A stretch of 64,000 nt of DNA from Micropterix aruncella (Eukaryota > Arthropoda > Insecta > Lepidoptera > Micropterigidae). Each line of letters begins with the position of its first letter. Position 1 is the stretch's first letter. Position numbers and translations under genes: made by a program. Location of the stretch: positions 4,603,424-4,667,423 of the forward strand of contig OX155954.1 in NCBI GenBank assembly GCA_944548615.1. The letters are read 5' to 3'. The notes under the pieces are model-generated. The model ran no database searches. It saw only the letters and a program-made list of their open reading frames with translations, and was not told the origin of the DNA. This document shows, piece by piece, positions 55,072 to 64,000 of the stretch.

Positions 55072-55425
55072 CAGTAGACTATAAATTATCATTATTGATG
55101 AAGGAAGGGGAGGAGCTTTTCAAAGATAGCATATTTAGTCTTTGTTTCTATTTTTAACGTCTGTTGAAAGAAAATGCATGCCGAATTGATAAAAACTAAA
55201 ATTATAAAAAAAACCCTTTGTTTAAAGTTTAAATTATAACGGAACTAAAAAACAAAACTTCAAAATATAAAAAAATACTATCTTGACACTGATGACAAAA
55301 AATAAAGCGAGAGGGCTGAGCGAGAGTGCGTCGAAATGGTATCGTGGTTTCCTAGTCGACCTTGTAGAATTGATGACTCCTAGTAGAAATGATGATTATG
55401 AAAAGGCTTTGAAGTACTGGAACAT
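55072..55425. other. No gene seen
   Basis: AT-rich sequence. Upstream parts of the mariner transposase are not recognisable here. Confidence 0.4.
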
Positions 55426-55427
55426 CA

Positions 55428-55640
55428 TCCATACTCATCAGGCCTTGTCCCTAGTGATTTCTATCTATTTCGGATATTAAAGGAAGATCTGAGAGGTTGA
55501 CAAATTGAAGATGATGACGAAGTAGTAGTAGTGCAGGTATTTTTAGGTGATCGGGATGGAGAGATTTTAAAAAGGGTATGTTACGTTTAGAAAAAAAGAT
55601 ATATATCGTGCATCAACGTAAGAGGTGACTATGCCGGGAT
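55428..55640 (+). pseudogene. mariner-like transposase C-terminus, copy A
   Basis: HPYSSGLVPSDFYLFRILKE, then DLRG, a stop, QIEDDDEVVVVQVFLGDRDG, EILKR and, after a stop, KRYISCINVRGDY. PPYSPDLxPSDFxLF contains the third catalytic Asp of mariner transposases (GAT at 55455-55457), and the end matches the WxKCIxxxGDY terminus. Two in-frame stops. A second, more degenerate copy follows at 55871-56040. Confidence 0.75.
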
Positions 55641-55705
55641 AAAAATAACATTCATTAAAAATAAATTCCTCATACAAAATATCAATTTATTGAAAGCTTT
55701 GTATG

Positions 55706-55870
55706 AGTGTAGTTTTGTCACGCGTTAGTAGATGGCGAGCTGTTATATTTATAGCATACTGTTCATCGACTGGTAAGAACAGTATAGTCATTTTAGTATC
55801 GCTGCTGAAAGTATTCCAAAATGGCCAACTTAGTTGGCTGGTTGGTCCAATGAACGTGACCGCCCCTGGA
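55706..55870 (+). repeat. Dispersed repeat family C, copy 2
   Basis: TAGATGGCGAGCTG, TTCATCGACTGG, CAGTATAGTCATTTTAGTAT, CGCTGCTGAAAGTATTCCA and AGTTGGCTGGTTGGTCCAAT. Lies between two mariner C-terminal fragments. Confidence 0.6.
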
Positions 55871-56040
55871 ATGAATATAAATTAAAGGAACATCTGAACG
55901 GTCGAAAATTTGAATATGATTACGCGGTAGCAGTTCAGGAATTTTTAGGTGATCGGGAAGAAGAGTTTTCAGGATTTTTTTTTTAGATAAATATATATCA
56001 CGCGTATAAACCTAAAAGATGACTTTGTTAAATAATAAAA
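55871..56040 (+). pseudogene. mariner-like transposase C-terminus, copy B
   Basis: Reads KLKEHLNGRKFEYDYAVAVQ then EFLGDREEEFSGF, homologous to copy A from the residue after PSDFYLF. The upstream part is replaced by family C sequence. The following AT-rich stretch (TTATGAGTGTAGTTTT) also matches the region after copy A, so the two copies share 3' flanks. Confidence 0.65.
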
Positions 56041-56355
56041 GGACATATGTAAGTTAACTTCATCATACTCATTATCGCTTTTTGTTGAAAGCCGTATTAT
56101 GAGTGTAGTTTTATTGAGCGTTAATTATAATAATACTTTATTTTGATACAAAGTAGCAAAAGAGGTATGAAAACCAAAACGAGCCAACTAGAACAATGCA
56201 CGCAATAGGGTAGATTCTCATCTTTTACGTTTTAGTTTATCTGTACGCACGAACATTTAAAATAAAATTGAATTGTATGGTAATATTATACATATATATT
56301 ATTGTATTATTCCCATTTTAGAAATTTATACATAAACTCACTTGTATTATTTATA
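56041..56355. other. No gene seen
   Basis: AT-rich. Its first part is the 3' flank shared with the mariner copy A region. Confidence 0.4.
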
Positions 56356-56358
56356 AAA

Positions 56359-56572
56359 TGGGAAGTCCTCTAACGCCGGACGGCACCTAGCGTCGGACAC
56401 TAATAATATCTCAACAAGTCGCGGCGCGATCGATACAAAGACGTAGGAAAAGGAAAAACGTACGCTTCCCCGCACCCTTTTCACCCGTCTTTGTATCGAT
56501 CGCGCCGCGACTTGTTGAGGTACTATTAGTGTCCGACGCTAGGTGCCGTCCGGCGTTAGGGGAATTCCCCCT
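56359..56572. mobile_element. Hairpin element of about 214 bp, arms nearly identical
   Basis: Arms 56360-56443 and 56486-56572 are inverted copies. Over the inner 77 bases I count about three mismatches. The arms are CG-rich (CTAACGCCGGACGGCACC, GTCGCGGCGCGATCGATAC), unlike the AT-rich surroundings. The 42-nt loop itself has weak inverted symmetry. The outer end GGGGAATTCCCC is followed by TA. No ORF; superfamily not determined. Confidence 0.8.
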
Positions 56573-56579
56573 ACATACA

Positions 56580-56715
56580 GATGGCGAGCTCTTTTATTTA
56601 AAGCGTATTGTCCATCGATCGAACAAAATCAGTATAGTCATTCTTGTATCGCTGTGAAAAACCTAGATGATCATCTTAGTTGGCTGGCTGGTTAATGGAA
56701 GGTGAATGTCCCTGG
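56580..56715 (+). repeat. Dispersed repeat family C, copy 3
   Basis: AGATGGCGAGCTC, CAGTATAGTCATTCTTGTAT and CTTAGTTGGCTGGCTGGTTA. Starts immediately after the hairpin element. Confidence 0.6.
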
Positions 56716-57019
56716 AAGGACTAATAATGGAGGAATCTTTTCACGGTTTGCATGGTGACACGGTAATAAAGTACTGGTACTACATCATACTCATTATCTT
56801 TTTTAATTTTAATTTTAAACGCCGTAGTACAACTGAGTTAGCCGTGGAGAATAACAGCTGTACGCATCCTGCCGTTATAGAATTCTCTTTACGAATGGAG
56901 CATTCTGGCGCCCATGTATGGCTCGAGCAATCAGCGCGCTGAAGCGCATACGCGCATGAGGAATAACAGTACGCGCGAAGTTACGACGTTAATAAAAAGC
57001 CGCTCCTTATGGACCCGTA

Positions 57020-57230
57020 ATGAATGCAACAATGGAGAGAATAGAGGATCGGAGTCCCGCTATGGAGACGGCGGAGGTCGAGCCCGCCCCCGCGCGGCCG
57101 GGTCAGGCGCCCGCGCGGTGCCGTTAGAGGGCGCCGCCCCAGCGACGGGCTTCGACCGGGACGGGGACGCCCATCGTCCGGACGATCCAGTCGGACCACT
57201 ATTGGGGGTGGGCAGGTCCGCTTGATACGA
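57020..57230. other. CpG-rich island open on both strands, unassigned
   Basis: The plus strand offers an ATG frame at 57020 (MNATMERIEDRSPAMETAEV) closing near 57127. The minus strand has a Ser/Pro/Ala-rich frame (NSGPTGSSGRWASPSRSKPV). Neither has a convincing splice site, and I recognise no protein. It contrasts sharply with its AT-rich surroundings and directly abuts a LINE 3' end. Confidence 0.25.
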
Positions 57231-57235
57231 CAGCA

Positions 57236-57500
57236 GTGTTTGTTTGAAAAACTTTATTGCATACACAATAGAGTACAACTTGGTGCCAAGTGGCAATATC
57301 TTACGATAGTGACTAACAGTTTATGTAAGAAAATGAATAGATAACAAGCGTGATTATTTAAAGTAGTGGTCATATTAAATGAGTACTTACAGCTACATAA
57401 TAAATATAATAATGAAAATAAGTCAGAAATTAATAACATATGTCAACTTAATATCGAAGGGAGGAGTGGGGTTTAAGGACTAAACTAGAAATTGTGGGGG
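57236..57500 (-). mobile_element. 3' end of the same LINE family as 1-1706
   Basis: The minus strand matches the 3' UTR at about 1475-1700 (CCTTC.ATAT..A.TTG.CATA, GATATTGCCACTTGGCA, TGTGTATGCAATAAAG) and has a CAAACAAAC tail at 57237-57247. No coding part survives. A G run near 57497-57510 marks its inner edge. Confidence 0.7.
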
Positions 57501-58195
57501 GGGGGGGGGAGGGGTATTTATATATTAATGTCCCCCATAGGTTTTTAAATCCGAGAATGTTTTCAATTTGTGTGTGGTGTTTCAAGTAGTGTTTCAAGCT
57601 ATTGTCCTCGCCATCGGATGAGCTACATTAGGTTAGACCCGAGTATAAAGGCTAATTAGCATTTTATAAACTAGCAACTGCAGGGGAGATTGATTAGTTG
57701 ACAAGTTGTATAATATTAAGTGTCAAGTGTAGATAATACGTTTAGACGGTGTTCAATGCTGCTTGCAGGTCTGTTCGTGTCAAAAAATCGAGGACGAAAA
57801 ACGGTTAGAATTACGAAACATTTTTAAAAAGATAGTCGCGTCGCATACATCGCATCAGAAATCGGAAATCGGAAAATTTAAGAGATTATGGCAAAAAAAT
57901 GGATAAGCAGAAGACTTTAGCATGGAGCTAGTGATAAACTTCCAGGAAGTGATTAATGAGGATCCAACTGAATTTTGTAATTCAATGCTAATAACAGGAG
58001 ATAAATTAAAGGGAAATTGATTATTGTTTGGCCAACCATAGCAAATTCGGATATTTTTTTTTCAGGGACAAATGTACTTTTTTTTTATTTATGTAAAAAA
58101 CACATTTGGGAATCACGAATCGTTAGATTTGCAAATAGTTTAAAATTTTAATCAAATGCGTTAGTTCGTGCGACTACAAACATAATAATAATTAT
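57501..58195. other. No gene seen
   Basis: AT-rich, no recognisable element. Confidence 0.4.
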
Positions 58196-58199
58196 AATC

Positions 58200-58703
58200 A
58201 TAATATACAACAAGAAATTGCATATCCTCCCCTTGATTAAGCGGCGTGAAACTGCGGACTTAACCTTTTTGCTAAAAATCAACTCCAATAATATTAACTG
58301 TCCCGACTTACTAAATAAAATTAATCTCCGTGTTCCTTCCAAACTCAATAGATTTAACCCTGCTCTTCATGTTCCTCATGCTGGTAGGTATCAACTATAG
58401 GCAAAATGCATTTCTGTGGCGAACAAGTGACAATTTCAATGATTTGATTAAACGCTTTGACTTTGATCTATTCTGTACGAGTACTCAGCTAGGCAGCGGC
58501 TGAACAGTAAATTCTTTAGCATTAATTGTTGAATATTTTTTTATGTATTTTTAATCGATAGCATTAATTGAAAGATCACATATGTTTCTACAACGTTACT
58601 TAAACGTGAAAACCTTTAATTGGCGCACTGTTATCCTACTCTGTCTTTTTGTTAAATTATAATTAGCTGTTGGTTTTCCTAAAAATAAATAAATAAATAA
58701 ATA
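58200..58703 (+). mobile_element. 5'-truncated LINE, C-terminus and 3' UTR, (TAAA)n tail
   Basis: The coding part reads LPLIKRRETADLTFLLKINS, NNINCPDLLNKINLRVPSKL and ALHVPHAGRYQL before stops. This is the RRxxxDLxFLxKIxxxxxxCPxLLxxIxxxVP block of a LINE C-terminus. The tail is TAAA repeats at about 58682-58703. A reversed relative lies at 26325-26745. Confidence 0.75.
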
Positions 58704-58800
58704 CATAAAATAAATAAATACAATTATAATACAAACAGGCGAGCTTATCGCCACGTGGCAACGTCTTACAACTAACCTAATCACAGTGGTGCATGAGCGC
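58704..58800 (-). repeat. Reversed LINE tail
   Basis: GAGCTTATCGCCACGTGGCA and ACAACTAACCTAATCAC resemble the minus-strand LINE 3' ends at 52741 and 57245. It abuts the forward tail. Confidence 0.45.
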
Positions 58801-60770
58801 ATTGTGGAAATAAAGATTATTAAGTTCATCTACATAAAATACAGACCACTAAATGTATTTAAAACTAAGAGTGCACGGGAAAAGAATATTGGGAGAGGAA
58901 GAGGGGAGAGAGGGAAGAACTGGTTACTTCTTAGAAAAGTAGTAATCGTTGAGGTGAGTCTTAAATGATGGTAAAGAAGGCGAGTTTCGTATATTTGCAG
59001 GATATCGATCCAGAGTCAGGCTACTTGGAGACTATCGAATGCGTGCTGTATCATCGTTCAGTCGGCTATCAGGCGCAAGCTGCATGGAACCGTTCGGCTC
59101 CTCCGATTTTGATATACCTAAGAACGAGGTACGATAATTTTAGAATTATTAGCACATTTTCTAGGTAAAAGATTTACGGCAAAAAGTCGTAAAGTGGCGG
59201 CCGTTTCGGCGGCTCTGTAGAAGGGAACGCGGACTCTGCCCAGGCCGTAGATCACAATATCGGAGACAGAGACGCGTGTCGCCTTTGACGAAACTGACAA
59301 TAAATCGTGCCTTTGTACGCTAGTCGCCGGCCGTCGATCACACGGCGAAACATAGACAATTTCGAAATGCAAATCAAACATGGCCGACCGTGAGAGCGCA
59401 TGCGAAACGGCAGAAAAAGGGAACCTTACAAACTGGAAGTATTTCACGCGAAATGACGCGCGCGGACGGCCTATCGCGATGGCACTTCCGATCTCTCCAT
59501 CGGACGACCCCAAAGGGTATTTGGTCAGACTCATATCAAATAAAGTGACCGACGCTTTTTAGCAACGATATTGGAAGCCGTTTGTCCGGTCCCTACATAC
59601 AGTATAAATTTTGAATTAGCAAAATCCGTTTTTAAAAATAAAATTTTTTTGGAAACATTTTTTTATTTATTCTTTTGTTTTTGTTAAATTTGAAATACTT
59701 GACTGATAAATAAAAGTTTGATAAGAGTTGAGCACACTACGCCATTTAGCAATAAGTAAAATATCGCTAATAAGCAATATTCGCGATATTTTTATTAACG
59801 TGAGATGGCGCAACGCGCTCAACTTTTTATACTATTTTTCAAAACATAAAAAAAAACAAATTTTCAACAAACTTTTTTTTGTTTTCCTGTTTTTTTGTAA
59901 TTAAAAGTTGCCTTATTGATCGTACTGATTCACCCACTTCAAGGTGTCACTAAATAACAACTCAACTGTAGATGCAAGATGACCGGCTGTTCTGTTGTAG
60001 GCCCATGCTGTCACGGGGCGGATTAAGTGGATTAGTGATGTTGAGCGGTGGATAAAAACGATTTATCGAGTCGATTTTGTTGATTTTGGTAGAGGTTAAA
60101 GTGAAAATTTAGTCGATTTACGATATCCTCTAAGTGTTGTTTTAAGTCAAAGTCAAAAATAAAAAAACAGTCCATTTATTTGGCATAAAAACTCATGTTA
60201 CTAAGCCAATCATTCGATCGCGGACTCCAAAAAGTAATGTATCTAACCGCAAATATTACAACTTAACGAGAAGGCTAAAACCATAACAAAATAGCTCGCA
60301 TATGTGTAACTAATGGAAGCAGTGTTTCTAGATAATGATATCAATAGAGGGGAACACGAAAACATGAGGCAAGAGTGAATTGAGTCGTTCGCCGAACGCG
60401 GTTGACTATTAAATCGCTGATGTACTGACTTGCAGAACGACAGCCTAATGGGAGAATCGGGACCCAAAGGCGAACTCAAAATGAAAAGCCAATTATGTGC
60501 AATCCATACGAGGCGATTACGCGAAACGTCGTACAATTACGAGGCGGGCGTGTGTCGGTCGTGTAGCGTCGCGTCGCCGCAACGCGGGACGCCCAACTTT
60601 AGCCACGCTTGCTCGCGCGACCAAAATCGCAAATGACTCCGTCAGGGATCCCTGCAAAAAGAGACCTCCTGTGAGCGCATGCTCTCCTAATAGATACTGA
60701 CGATGATTGGGCTGTTTACATATGGAATCCACGCAAGTCGAGTCGCGCATATTATCACACCAGCCTTATT
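58801..60770. other. No supported gene
   Basis: A region at 59165-59565 is open on both strands (138 codons minus, 60 plus) with CpG-rich sequence, but no domain or splice sites are recognisable. The rest is AT-rich. Confidence 0.4.
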
Positions 60771-60774
60771 ATTG

Positions 60775-61225
60775 TCATTATACAAAACCTACATCAGAGC
60801 AATGTTATCGTGTGGATTCTAGATCTTGAATCATTACTATGTGAACGATGAGGATCCCCTCGAGAAAGTCCAGCGCAGAGCGAACAAGATGCCGATGGGT
60901 TTTAAAAATATGGAATACTCAGGAAGACTCCGCAGATTGCAACTGCCCACACTCAAAGACCGTCGGATCAGGGATGACCTCTATGAGACGTATACGATCC
61001 TCAACGCATGCTATAATTTCCCCGAGTTGTCTTCAATCTTTAAACGGAACCGCATGCATTATCTGTTAGGGCACGACTTAAACTGGAGAAAATACGATTC
61101 CACACCGATTCTAGGAAACACTTCCTAGGTAATCGGACTGTTGACCAGTGGAACAGTTTGCCTGCTGAAGTGGTTGAAGTGGGTATTGTCGACGTATTTA
61201 ATAACATTCTAGACGTACATTAAAA
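60775..61225 (+). pseudogene. CR1-type LINE C-terminal fragment
   Basis: Order: YKTYIRAMLSCGF, a stop, then DPLEKVQRRANKMPMGFKNM, LRRLQLPTLKDRRIRDDLYE, TYTILNACYNF, GHDLNWRKYD and, after a frameshift, RKHFLGNRTVDQWNSLPAEV and VFNNILDVH to a stop near 61221. LExVQRRATKM, LxLxTLxxRRxRxDLxExY and FxxNRVVxxWNxLPxxVV are the hallmarks of this LINE C-terminus. At least one stop and one frameshift. Confidence 0.85.
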
Positions 61226-61239
61226 AACGTAAATAATCT

Positions 61240-61287
61240 CAGTTTTAAAATCAGACATATCAGCAATTATGTCTGATTTTAAAACTG
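61240..61287. repeat. Perfect 20-bp hairpin just after the LINE stop
   Basis: Arms 61240-61259 (CAGTTTTAAAATCAGACATA) and 61268-61287 are exact complements around an 8-nt loop. It begins about 18 nt after the LINE stop codon, so it may be a structured LINE 3' UTR element or an independent small repeat. Confidence 0.8.
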
Positions 61288-61289
61288 CC

Positions 61290-61985
61290 TGTCTGTAAAA
61301 CATAAAACGCCATCTGCGTCTGCGGAGTGGCGGCCACATGCGAATTTTGTTCAACGGCAGTACAGTCGGCGCGGACGACGCTTGTAGTATAATGTCTAGT
61401 AATCGTATTGCGATTTTAATAGTCTTTGTGGCTCGTGACGGCGCTCGCGTTGATTTCAATGTTGCTCTAAAAGAGCTAGGGTTGGAACTCACGGCGCGGT
61501 TTTTACCCGCGCCAGCCGCGGTTACGGGCCCGCGGCCTCCGGAGAATGCAGATATGTATGTAAAATCGCAATTTTCACGGCGCAATTTACGCCCGCAGCG
61601 GGAGCCATTGTTCGCGGCGACCGCAGCGTCTGCGGGCTACTAGTGGAACCGCGCGGGCAGTGGTTACCCGTAAGCTTGGCGGCCGTTGCCCGCGCACTCT
61701 GCCGACGATTCGCGGGCGACGCGGTGCAGGCGCGTGGGTGTGGCTATTCATTTGCCGCGCGACTTGCGATTTACTCACGCCAAGTTTATGGGCCGTCTTC
61801 CGCAGCGGCTGCGTGACCGCGCAAATCTGCTGTGTCGTGAATTTTGAAATAAAACAGTTGGCATGCAGCCGCGGCGGGCGCAGGTGAAAACCACGCCGTG
61901 AGTTTTAAGCCCTACTGTCTGTATACTGTGGCTTGCGACGTTATAACGTGGATATATCCAGAGTAATCCAGAATGCACCTTAAGG
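61290..61985. other. CpG-rich stretch, no supported gene
   Basis: Overlapping open frames on both strands at 61338-61887 have no recognisable domain. CTACTGTCTGTATACTGTGG at about 61911 matches a piece of repeat family E. Confidence 0.4.
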
Positions 61986-61987
61986 GT

Positions 61988-62599
61988 AGCTAATGGGCCC
62001 AGTGCAACTGAGTCATTATGACCCATGTGTTAGGGTCGGCCGAACTCACAGGTCGACACCCATACGGCAGTCTCTAAGCAGAATTGCGAGCCCGGGTAGG
62101 ACTCTGTGCCTTAGAGCCAGTTCCCCTGGGAATCGTAATTCGGGCGCTCCTGGACTGTGCATTCCGACAGATAGCTGGGGGAGTCTAAAAACGGCTTTGT
62201 TTCCTGTAGAGCGGAGGTGGTTGTTAACCTTACTGCAACTGCTCTTGACACGACCAATCGGCTACCCGATACCAGGTGAAGAGCCGGGCAAAGGATGCCG
62301 TGGTACGCGATAGATTCGGTAAACACCGAATCACCGCTACGTAAGGGCTAGCGACCTCGAATCCGTAACCAGTCGAGACGCCGGAGAAATCTGGTTGGTA
62401 CTGAAAGTAAGGGCGCGAGTGTTAACCCGGTGTGTGCACACCCGGTTTCTCGCGGTATATTGGTCTCTTACTGTAGAGTGACGTAACTAGACAAAGAACT
62501 GTTTCGTTCCTGTCCTCTACGCCCACATCACGGGAGGGAGAACTATCAAATATTGTTAAAACTTCCAGAGGTCGTCCGTTGTAGTCGACACCTTCAAGT
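61988..62599 (+). mobile_element. Family A retroposon, copy 8 (diverged)
   Basis: Diverged but nearly full: GCTAATGGGCCC, CTCACAGGTCGACACCCATA, GAGCCCGGGTAGGACTCTG, GAGCCGGGCAAAGGATGCCG, CGATAGATTCGGTAAACACC and TGTAGTCGACACC. The tRNA-like stretch is degraded (CTCGCGGTATATTGGTCTC). Confidence 0.75.
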
Positions 62600-63230
62600 G
62601 CACTCTAAGGATGAGACCTCCTATTTCCCTGCTCCACATCAGTGACAATAAAAAAAATAATTACATCCGCATTGCTGTCTGTAAATCTCGTTGATGTTTA
62701 CATTTCCGGATAAAATTTCCAAGTATACGATCCAGTTTTCTAAGCGATTAAAAGTAATAAAACAGCGCTCTCTCGATGAAGGCAATTAAACAATCAAACC
62801 GACATGATAGTTATCTCGACGCGAACGTTATTTCGAAATCAATCTAATCGCACACGGGCACGTTTGTTATGACTCTGCCGAGCACACATTAAGCTAGAGA
62901 GCGATATGCACCGGGGCGCGGTGTCGAGTGATTGACAAGCGACGGTACGCTTTCTCGTCGTCAAAATGGAACATGCACTTACTAATGTTATTGGAGTGGA
63001 TATCGGAATGATTCCTTCGGTATCAGCGAGAGAGTAAGTGGGCCCGTGGGTCGCGAGCGGCAACGTAACGCCGTCGTCTGCCCGCCGCCTATAATAGCCC
63101 AGTCATTTCGCTGCACTTTCTAACAGGTAACTTTTGTTTTTTAGCGGGCACGACTGAGGCACCGATAGTCGATCGATGCTCGCACGACAAAACTACGCAA
63201 ATGGCGAAGCTCCCATTCGAGGGAGGGAGG
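62600..63230. other. No gene seen
   Basis: Unique-looking sequence between two family A copies. Confidence 0.4.
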
Positions 63231-63899
63231 TAGTTAATGGGCCCTTGCTGAGTTGGCCACGAAGACCCATTCTGTTCAGGGTTGGTTACACTCACGGGTC
63301 AACACCTATCCGACGGCCTCCACGCATGAAGTGCGAGCCTGGGTAGGACTCTGGCCTTGGTTAGTTTCCCCTGGGAATCAACCTTCTGGCGCTCTTGGAC
63401 GGTCTGCGCACCGTGCGGCGTAAGCCAATCGACTGCGCACTCTGACTAACAGTCAAGGGAGTCTGGAAGCAGTACTGTTTCCTATAGAGCGGGGGTGGTT
63501 GCGGACATTACGGCGACTGCTCTTGAAACGGCCATCGGCTATCCGATCCTGGGTGAACAGCCGGGCAAAGGACGCTGTGGTCCGCGATAGATTCGGTAAA
63601 TACCGTTTCACCGCTTCGTAAGGGAGAGGACCGCGCAAGCGACCCCGAACTCGTAACCAATCGAGAGACTGGAGTAATCTGGTCACAATTGGAAGTAAGG
63701 GCGTGAGTGTAAGCCCGCCGGGTAACACTCCTGGCTATCTCGCGGTTAAGGCGTTGGCCTCTTACGGGCTTGTGGCGGAGCTAGATGGTGGACTGTTTTG
63801 TCCCAAGTCTTCTGCGCTCACTCCAGGGAGATAGAACGACTAATCGTTAAAACTTCCTGAGGTGACGGGCTCGCCCGCTGTAGTCGACAACCCTAGTTG
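63231..63899 (+). mobile_element. Family A retroposon, copy 9 (full-length reference)
   Basis: The most complete copy, about 669 bp: TAGTTAATGGGCCCTTGCTG at the 5' end, a tRNA-like GGCTATCTCGCGGTTAAGGC at 63737-63756, and the 3' end GTAGTCGACAACCCTAGTTG. It is very similar to copy 5. The minus strand is open over 63453-63728. No poly(A) tail, no terminal inverted repeat and no confident target duplication. Confidence 0.8.
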
Positions 63900-64000
63900 C
63901 CTCCCCTTTGCACTTTGCAAATTATATCCTAATACGTTTTAAACAAAAAAACCTTGATAAACTAATTTTATTATACAAAACAAACAATAATAAACCATAT
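63900..64000. other. No gene seen
   Basis: AT-rich flank to the window edge. Confidence 0.3.

Noticed and set aside
59118..59534. 138-codon minus-strand frame overlapping a plus-strand frame
   Set aside because: Both strands are open, composition explains it, and no domain or motif is visible.

Overview
The window reads as intronic or intergenic DNA from an insect, most likely a moth or butterfly. It is AT-rich, has no dense coding, and consists mostly of old transposable-element fragments inserted into one another. Support for an insect comes from a spliced exon that looks like protein outspread, CCTAA (TTAGG-type) telomere-like motifs, tRNA-derived and 5S-derived retroposons, Helitrons with the usual insect/lepidopteran 5' start, and LINE, Tc1/mariner, hAT and piggyBac-like remnants. 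The order Lepidoptera is inference.

Host genes: the only well-supported host coding segment is a 66-nt, phase-0 exon on the minus strand at 21916-21981. It has canonical splice sites and encodes the start of a pleckstrin-homology domain of the outspread / M-RIP type, so much of the window is probably intron of that gene. A weaker candidate is a first exon resembling a cytochrome P450 N-terminus at 45023-45229 (+).

Layout. 1-2000: LINE ORF2 with one stop codon, next to an opposite-strand LINE remnant. 2-12 kb: palindromic repeat family B, an R1-like LINE 3' end, two copies of retroposon family A, a Tc1 fragment and a TTAA-flanked MITE. 12-20 kb: a second truncated LINE, a 68-bp tandem duplication, a family A copy split by an R1-like LINE, and the first tRNA-SINE. 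20-27 kb: the outspread exon, a minisatellite carrying CCTAACCTAACC, a 259-bp MITE and minus-strand LINE remnants. 27-39 kb: family A, SINEs, a 607-bp TTAA MITE, Helitrons and a mariner tail. 39-47 kb: a family A copy split by an R1-like LINE with a perfect 15-bp target duplication, a 44-bp minisatellite, the P450-like exon, a 5S-derived pseudogene and a complete Helitron holding a LINE. 48-57 kb: a satellite of about 180 bp per unit split by a TTAA MITE, a duplicated hAT boundary, mariner tails and two long-arm hairpin elements. 57-64 kb: three LINE 3' ends and two more family A copies.

The main unnamed signal is family A. It is a retroposon of about 670 bp with nine copies in the window, a fixed 3' end, frequent 5' truncation and an internal tRNA-like stretch. 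The repeats do not form a pathway; they record successive insertions, and the nesting gives their relative ages.
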